The position numbers were made by a program, and so were the translations under genes. Below, one piece after another: positions 59,792 through 64,000 of a stretch of DNA of 64,000 bases (position 1 is its first letter; each line of letters begins with the position of its first letter). Origin of the DNA: an uncultured Oscillospiraceae bacterium (GTDB lineage: Bacteria > Bacillota > Clostridia > Oscillospirales > Acutalibacteraceae). The DNA is taken from positions 32,850 to 96,849 of the forward strand of contig UQFO01000008.1 in the NCBI GenBank assembly GCA_900540275.1, written 5' to 3'. A model generated the notes under the pieces. That model was given only the letters and a program-made list of their open reading frames with translations, did no database searches and was not told the origin of the DNA.

Positions 59792-60194
59792 CTTTTTTCT
59801 TTTGCCTGCGCAGCTCAAACCTTTGCTGCTCTTCAAGCGCGCGCCGCTGTTTTTGGCCGGCGCGCCGCGCTGCCTTTGCCTGCTCCTGCTGGAGCTTTAA
59901 GGCCTGCTGCGATTTTGTACCGGCTGCCATTTTACCTGAAAGCTGCCGGTGGATTTCCCTTTGGATACGCTTCGGGTTTTTGCGTATGTCCAAAACAGTA
60001 CCCGCAGGAACGGGCGGGCTGAATTTCAGCCTCGGCCAGTTTTCAAGGAAATACTCGTATACCTCGGCGTCCGTCGGCTCTTTGCCGAACACGACCCGGC
60101 ATACCTGCGTATAGCCGTCCTGTGTGCGTTCATACAGCGCAATATAAAACGGGTCCTCAAAAAAAACGGTCAACCTGGCGTTCGTTATGCCCAT
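59772..60194 (-). CDS. yjdF: YjdF-family protein (DUF2992)
   Basis: 140 residues from the ATG at 60194 (ATGGGAGGAATCATT upstream). The N-terminal domain LTVFFEDPFYIALYERTQDGYTQVCRVVFGKEPTDAEVYEYFLENW is the YjdF signature; the C-terminal 60 residues are a Lys/Arg/Gln-rich helix. YjdF is the protein whose genes are preceded by the yjdF riboswitch, a broad azaaromatic sensor. The leader here is structured and can mask the ribosome site (see 60195-60312). Function of the protein itself is unknown; a detoxification role is suspected. Confidence 0.85.
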   Translation of the reverse strand: MGITNARLTVFFEDPFYIALYERTQDGYTQVCRVVFGKEPTDAEVYEYFLENWPRLKFSPPVPAGTVLDIRKNPKRIQREIHRQLSGKMAAGTKSQQALKLQQEQAKAARRAGQKQRRALEEQQRFELRRQKKKEKHKGR

Positions 60195-60312
60195 AATGAT
60201 TCCTCCCATTAAAAAATACGCAAAGAACGGACAACCCATGGGAGGGCAGGTTACTGGCCGGAAACATTTTCCGGCGCGCGGACTACCAACCGCGCCGTGT
60301 TTTTATCCTTGT
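60195..60312 (-). ncRNA. structured yjdF leader, candidate yjdF riboswitch
   Basis: About 118 bases from the predicted start site to the ATG. On the minus strand GCCGGAAA/TTTCCGGC and GCGCGG/CCGCGC stems are seen, and CCTCCCAT (from 60245-60238) is exactly complementary to ATGGGAGG (60209-60202), which contains the ribosome site. Position upstream of yjdF fits the yjdF riboswitch class; I could not check its full consensus. Confidence 0.6.
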
Positions 60313-60318
60313 GCCCTT

Positions 60319-60347
60319 ATATTAGACGCTTTGCGCTTTGATGTCAA
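60319..60347 (-). promoter_or_regulatory. yjdF promoter
   Basis: On the minus strand TTGACA (60347-60342), 17-base spacer, TAATAT (60324-60319). Confidence 0.8.
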
Positions 60348-60387
60348 CACCGGTTTTGCCAGGAAGGATATTCCTGCAGGGGCGGGT

Positions 60388-60416
60388 TTGACAAAGCAAA
60401 TCGTGTGCGTTATAAT
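60388..60416 (+). promoter_or_regulatory. consensus promoter of the MATE leader
   Basis: TTGACA (60388-60393), exactly 17 bases, TATAAT (60411-60416): a perfect sigma-A promoter, 41 bases from the divergent yjdF promoter. Confidence 0.85.
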
Positions 60417-60445
60417 CAGGCCATGCCAAAAGGAAGGTTTGCGTT

Positions 60446-60514
60446 ATGAGACTTTGCATTGTAAATGCTCCTGCAATGGAACCGGCGAAACATTGTACGG
60501 GGCTTTACGGATAA
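60446..60514 (+). CDS. 22-residue leader peptide upstream of the MATE gene
   Basis: AAGGAAGG eight bases before an ATG at 60446 opens a 22-codon frame (MRLCIVNAPAMEPAKHCTGLYG). It lies within the 300-base leader of the MATE transporter and covers the 5' arm of one of two mutually exclusive RNA helices, as in ribosome-mediated attenuators. No homologue is known to me; assignment rests on position and ribosome site. Confidence 0.5.
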   Translation: MRLCIVNAPAMEPAKHCTGLYG

Positions 60515-60647
60515 GGAATCCTTATCCCGCTTCGCCGGCAAATGGTGTGAAAGGCGGCATGGCACCCCCATGCCCTGCTTTGCTGTACCGTTTGCCGGGG
60601 AACGCGCGTTTAAAAGGCCGCGGACGATGCTTCGTCCGCGGCCTTTT
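60482..60647 (+). promoter_or_regulatory. attenuator-like leader with competing helices and terminator
   Basis: Helix A pairs CCGGCGAA (60482-60489) with TTCGCCGG (60531-60538). Helix B pairs CCGGCAAATGGT (60535-60546) with ACCGTTTGCCGG (60587-60598), so the two exclude each other. A hairpin GGCATGG/CCATGCC lies inside B. At 60612-60647 a 16-bp stem with a TTTTTGC tail is a strong terminator before the MATE gene. Confidence 0.6.
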
Positions 60648-60721
60648 TGCGCTGTTTTAAGTGCGGGGGGCAGGCACATGTCTGCCCTTTTTACAGTCTT
60701 ATTCATTAGGAGTGAACCAAA

Positions 60722-62074
60722 ATGGCACAGGATTTTACTTTTGGAAGCATACCCAAAAAGCTGTTGGCGTTTGCAATGCCCATCTTTTTTGCAAACGTTT
60801 TACAGGCTTGCTATAATCTCGCGGATATGGCGGTTGTCGGGCATTTTGTCGGCAGCGCTGGCCTGTCCGCCATCAGCAGCGCCGCTATGCTCTGCTTTAT
60901 CATCAATTCCATCTGCACAGGCGTCACGATGGGCGGAAGCGTCCTGGTCGCCCAATTTAAAGGGGCGAACAATGGGGAAGCCGTCCGCCAGACGGTGGGA
61001 ACGCTGTTTTCCGTATCGTTTATCTCGGCCTTGGCCGTCACCGCGGCGGGCTACCTGCTTTACGGCCCTGTTTTGCGCGCGATGAACCTGCCGGTGCAGG
61101 CGCTGCCGCACGCGGAGCAGTACATGGCGGTTATCTGCGGCGGCACGGCTTTTGTATTCGGCTACAATGCCGTGTGCTCCGTGCTGCGCGGCTTAGGGGA
61201 TTCGAACGGCCCGCTCGTGTTTGTGGCAATTGCGTCTGTGCTTAATGTCGGGCTTGATTTCCTGCTTGTGGGAGCATGCTCGATGGGCACGGCAGGCGCC
61301 GCGCTTGCGACCGTTTTGTCCCAGGGCGCGTCCTTTGGGATAGCCGTACTTTTTTTCAGGAAGCGCGGGAAAGTTTTTGACTTTCGCCTTAGGAGCTTTC
61401 GTATTTATAAAGACAAATGCACCGCGATATTAAAAATCGGCCTGCCCTCCGCTGTTCAAATGGTGGTGCTGAACCTCTCTTACCTGCTTGTCACGGGGAT
61501 GCTTAACGTCTATGGCGTAACGGTATCCGCGGCGGCGGGGGTCGGCCTTAAAATCAACAGCTTTGCCGTTATGCCCTGCTGGGCGGTCGGCCAGGCGGTC
61601 ACGACGATGGCGGGGCAGAATATCGGCGCGGGCATGCTCAAACGCGCGGGCAAGTCCTGCACGTCGGGAATTAAAATCAACGTCGCGGTACAGATTGCCG
61701 TTACCGCGCTCATTCTTATTTTCGCCCCTCAAATCGTAGCCCTTTTTGACCCCAACCCCGCGGTAATTGAGGAAGGTGTACGCTACCTGCGCATCTGCTG
61801 CAACGTAAACTGCGCGTTTTACGCCGTAATGTACACAGTGGATTCGTTCGCGACGGGTACCGGGCACGCCGCTTTTGCGATGTTCAACTCGATTGCCCAG
61901 TCGATTTTCATGCGCCTTGGATTAAGCCTGCTTCTCACAGAGGGCTTTGCGCTTGGGCACATGGGGCTGTATTGGGCGGAATGCTTTTCGCCGCTTCTTC
62001 CGGCGGCGGCCGGCGTGGTGTTCTTCTGCGGCGGGTTCTGGAAAAAGCGCCTGCCTTCTGGGGAACCGTCTTAA
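60722..62074 (+). CDS. MATE-family multidrug/cation antiporter
   Basis: 450 residues, twelve hydrophobic segments in two bundles. IPKKLLAFAMPIFFANVLQACYNLADMAVVGHFVG is the typical N-terminal entry, and the second lobe repeats the pattern at KIGLPSAVQMVVLNLSYLLVTGMLNVYG. Such pumps export drugs or metabolites with Na+ or H+. AGGAG precedes the ATG at 60722. Its long leader with a small ORF and terminator suggests control by translation or antibiotic exposure. Confidence 0.92.
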   Translation: MAQDFTFGSIPKKLLAFAMPIFFANVLQACYNLADMAVVGHFVGSAGLSAISSAAMLCFIINSICTGVTMGGSVLVAQFKGANNGEAVRQTVGTLFSVSFISALAVTAAGYLLYGPVLRAMNLPVQALPHAEQYMAVICGGTAFVFGYNAVCSVLRGLGDSNGPLVFVAIASVLNVGLDFLLVGACSMGTAGAALATVLSQGASFGIAVLFFRKRGKVFDFRLRSFRIYKDKCTAILKIGLPSAVQMVVLNLSYLLVTGMLNVYGVTVSAAAGVGLKINSFAVMPCWAVGQAVTTMAGQNIGAGMLKRAGKSCTSGIKINVAVQIAVTALILIFAPQIVALFDPNPAVIEEGVRYLRICCNVNCAFYAVMYTVDSFATGTGHAAFAMFNSIAQSIFMRLGLSLLLTEGFALGHMGLYWAECFSPLLPAAAGVVFFCGGFWKKRLPSGEPS

Positions 62075-62098
62075 TATACGGGCGGCTGTTATTACTGA

Positions 62099-62782
62099 TT
62101 ATCTCTGCGGCATCTGAAACCCCGCAAGCGCGCGGTTGAGATAGTCGTTAAACGGCTTCATCTGCCTGAAAATCTTAACACAATGCGTAAGGAAGCTCTC
62201 CGCGTTCAAAAGCTCCCCGTCCCCGACCGGATATTCTAAATACCAGCTTTTGTGCTTCAGGTACTGCGCCTGCGGATGCTCCTTGTCATAACCTTTCGGA
62301 ACATTTTTCAAGGCGGTTCCCCGCACACTGAAAAGCGCTCTGAATTCCGCGCCGCTGATGATTTCCTCCCATTCGTCCGGATGGACTGCGATATAATCGC
62401 GCACCATGGCGGTTGCGTCCTTGAACATGTCCGCAAAAAGGCCGCCGCCCAGAAAGGATTCCCCGCCGGGTTTTATCATAATGTAATACCCAACGGGAAC
62501 AGGCAGCTTGCCCTTTGATGAAATATGCGCGCGAAAGGCCGGGTTATAGGGGGATTTGTCGTGACTGAAGCGGGTGTCCCGCACAAGCTTGAACGTCAGC
62601 TCTTTCGGATTGTTATGTAAAATACTGCCGTCCGTTTCCCCAATTCTGAAAATCAGTTCCTGAAGCAGCGCTTCAAATTGCTCATTTGCCTTACGGTATT
62701 CCGCTTTGTGGGCATGGTACCACTCACGGTTATTGTTTTCACGCAATTCGGTTAGATATGTTAATATAGCCGAGGTATCCAT
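62099..62782 (-). CDS. DUF2461 family protein
   Basis: 227 residues. LTYLTELRENNNREWYHAHKAEYRKA, FKLVRDTRFSHDKSPYNPAFRAHIS and YYIMIKPGGESFLGGGLF are hallmarks of DUF2461, a widespread family of unknown function. It lies three bases downstream of the sigma-factor gene and is therefore cotranscribed with it. Confidence 0.85.
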   Translation of the reverse strand: MDTSAILTYLTELRENNNREWYHAHKAEYRKANEQFEALLQELIFRIGETDGSILHNNPKELTFKLVRDTRFSHDKSPYNPAFRAHISSKGKLPVPVGYYIMIKPGGESFLGGGLFADMFKDATAMVRDYIAVHPDEWEEIISGAEFRALFSVRGTALKNVPKGYDKEHPQAQYLKHKSWYLEYPVGDGELLNAESFLTHCVKIFRQMKPFNDYLNRALAGFQMPQR

Positions 62783-62785
62783 ATA

Positions 62786-63646
62786 TCAGCCCTCCCGCGG
62801 ATTTGTTACGGCCGAGAACGCGGCCGATTCCAAAAAGCTCTTAAAAAACTGCTTTATGCGCTCCGGGGATTCGTAGAGCCTGCTGAACGAAAACTGTCCG
62901 GACAGACCGTCGATTTCCTCCATCGCGTTTTTGAACTGTAAAAGCGTTTCCTTTGGAAGCTCTTTTGAAGACGTATAGTCCAAAGCGCCGGGGTTCAGGC
63001 GGCGGCTTTGTATGGCATAGTTTACCCTGTTTTTACAACGGCATTTGCCGTTTCCATATTCGCCGCAGTAAGCGGTCAGGAAGTCCGCCATCCTACGGCG
63101 CACGCGGGAAAGCCGCTGGCGGTATGCCTCCGGTGTGATACCAAGAATATCGCCCGCGACGCGGCTGTCTGCCTTAAACATGGTTCCAAGTACAAATATG
63201 CAGCGGTCATCCGGGCTGAGGCACTGAAGCATCACGTTCGTACAGGACATTTTCAGCTCTTCCGCAAGAAGCGCGTTTTCCACATTCTGCGTCAAATCGG
63301 GTACGCCGCCGATATCCGCGTTCTCAATATCGTCCCCGTAAAACTCAAAGCTTAGGGGAAACTGGGCAAACATATGCTTTTTGTAGTTGATTAAATGGTT
63401 GGTGGCTATGCGGAACACCCAGGTAGAAAAGGAGCTTTCCTTTTTAAACGACGACAGATGCGTTGTGATTTTCAGGAGAATATCCTGGGACGCGTCCTCT
63501 GCGTCGGGGAAGGTTCCCAGCATCCGCAGGGAGAGGTTAAAAACCAAATCCTGTATGCTCGTGATAATGGTTTCGAGCGACTCTTTGTCGCCGGCGGTGG
63601 CTTTGCCGATTAATACGGATAATTCTTCGTTTGTTTTCATATTCAT
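62786..63646 (-). CDS. ECF-type RNA polymerase sigma factor with C-terminal Cys extension
   Basis: 286 residues, AGGAGG seven bases upstream. Sigma-2 spans about 28-93 (MLGTFPDAEDASQDILLKI, WVFRIATNHLINY), and sigma-4 about 135-190 (LSPDDRCIFVLG... EAYRQRLSRVRRRM). After sigma-4 comes CGEYGNGKCRCKN (Cys194, Cys202, Cys204) and 80 further residues not found in minimal ECF factors; they could act as an in-built anti-sigma or redox switch. No separate anti-sigma gene is adjacent. Cotranscribed with DUF2461. Confidence 0.85.
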   Translation of the reverse strand: MNMKTNEELSVLIGKATAGDKESLETIITSIQDLVFNLSLRMLGTFPDAEDASQDILLKITTHLSSFKKESSFSTWVFRIATNHLINYKKHMFAQFPLSFEFYGDDIENADIGGVPDLTQNVENALLAEELKMSCTNVMLQCLSPDDRCIFVLGTMFKADSRVAGDILGITPEAYRQRLSRVRRRMADFLTAYCGEYGNGKCRCKNRVNYAIQSRRLNPGALDYTSSKELPKETLLQFKNAMEEIDGLSGQFSFSRLYESPERIKQFFKSFLESAAFSAVTNPREG

Positions 63647-63773
63647 GATGATTACCTCCTATATAGTTAGACAGCAAAACCCTGCCCGTGTGACAATTTA
63701 TGATATTTATTTCATTGTACCATATTTTTCTGGGCAGCCGAAATCCATATTTTGTATACGCGGCCGAAAAAAT

Positions 63774-63802
63774 CCGGCATAACCAAAATTGGCTATGCCG
63801 GT
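63774..63802 (-). terminator. terminator for a gene entering from the right end
   Basis: CCGGCATA/TATGCCGG stem with an 11-base inner region; on the minus strand it is followed by ATTTTTTC, so a minus-strand gene from higher coordinates ends here. Confidence 0.7.
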
Positions 63803-63954
63803 ATTTTTTGCTGCTGTGCTTCCTCTTCCAGGGGGTTCTTTAAAGGCCTGGCTTTAACCGCCGTGCCGCCGTCCGCAGGCTCAAGCCGTTTTCATGCGCA
63901 GGGTTTCCACACAGGCGGTAATACCCTCCTCACAGAATGGGGCGCGGCGTCATA
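63793..63954 (-). CDS. 3' end of a minus-strand gene, possibly frameshifted, cut by the contig end
   Basis: Reading leftward, GITACVETLRMK runs to a TGA at 63881, while another frame continues KRLEPADGGTAVKARPLKN to a TAG at 63793, just before the terminator. One base fewer in an AAAA run would join them into one C-terminus. Product not recognised; either a low-coverage error near the contig end or a truncated gene. Confidence 0.3.
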
Positions 63955-64000
63955 AGATCGGAAGAGCACACGTCTGAACTCCAGTCACCCGTCCCGATCT
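63955..64000. other. Illumina TruSeq adapter (assembly artefact)
   Basis: AGATCGGAAGAGCACACGTC and onward is the standard TruSeq index adapter through CCAGTCAC, followed by CCGTCC, which I recall as TruSeq index 16, and then CGATCT. It is not genomic; biological sequence ends at about 63954. Confidence 0.98.

Noticed and set aside
60465..61085. Long plus-strand frame overlapping the MATE gene
   Set aside because: It is a shifted reading of the leader and MATE coding sequence.

Overview
The window reads as one end of a draft contig from a mid-GC, Gram-positive anaerobe of the class Clostridia. An Oscillospirales (Ruminococcaceae/Acutalibacteraceae-like) placement is inferred from gene content, not proven. 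Support comes from AGGAGG ribosome sites with frequent TTG/GTG starts, perfect sigma-A type promoters, an MsmX-type sugar ABC ATPase, a secreted starch enzyme with a dockerin, and DUF6465, DUF6512, DUF6809 and DUF4830 proteins. The last 46 bases are Illumina TruSeq adapter, so the biological sequence ends at about 63954.

Layout. 1-5.3 kb: small membrane and ACT proteins, an intracellular GH13 glucosidase, two divergent small XRE regulators, an SDR and a flavin reductase. 5.4-16 kb: an almost complete arginine pathway (argG, argH, argC, argJ, argB, argD, argF) with an AlkD-like DNA glycosylase and a GNAT acetyltransferase inserted, an ArgR-type box upstream, then nadA. 16-25 kb: a VOC protein, mnmA, a lower-GC patch with two membrane-anchored XRE regulators, and a methionine/folate operon (metF, separate MetH activation protein, short metH). 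25-30 kb: a Tim44-like zinc-ribbon protein, a 928-residue dockerin-bearing alpha-amylase under a cre-like operator, and an amidase that apparently starts at ATA. 30-44 kb: a decayed gene, a PPOX/HxlR pair, a histone-H1-like protein, an NrdD-like glycyl-radical mini-protein, a DUF5131/WYL pair, HhH and HD proteins, a broken VOC gene, an MBL/GNAT operon, the sugar ATPase, rsuA and housekeeping genes up to ychF. 44-49 kb: an orphan 5S rRNA with its own promoter, a DUF815 AAA+ ATPase, a binding-protein/peptidoglycan-binding fusion, rlmD, and an alcohol-dehydrogenase fragment at a rearrangement scar. 49-54.5 kb: a putative defence island (HNH endonuclease, TIR/DUF4062-like protein fused to a beta-rich module, HD-plus-Hsp90-type ATPase) and an autoregulated XRE gene. 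55-64 kb: metG, three surface proteins, an XRE-desulfoferrodoxin fusion, yjdF with a structured leader, a MATE exporter behind an attenuator-like leader with a 22-codon ORF, DUF2461 and an ECF sigma factor.

How the parts work together. The arg cluster makes arginine from glutamate by the cyclic acetyl route, with ArgJ recycling the acetyl group. MetF, MetH and the activation protein form the cobalamin-dependent remethylation module. The secreted amylase, the cytoplasmic GH13 enzyme and the MsmX-like ATPase suggest starch and malto-oligosaccharide use. The most unusual items are the three-gene island at 49-54 kb, the back-to-back yjdF and MATE leaders at 60.2-60.7 kb, the XRE-desulfoferrodoxin fusion, the stand-alone glycyl-radical protein and the ATA-initiated amidase. 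All assignments come from reading the sequence and its translations. No database search was run.
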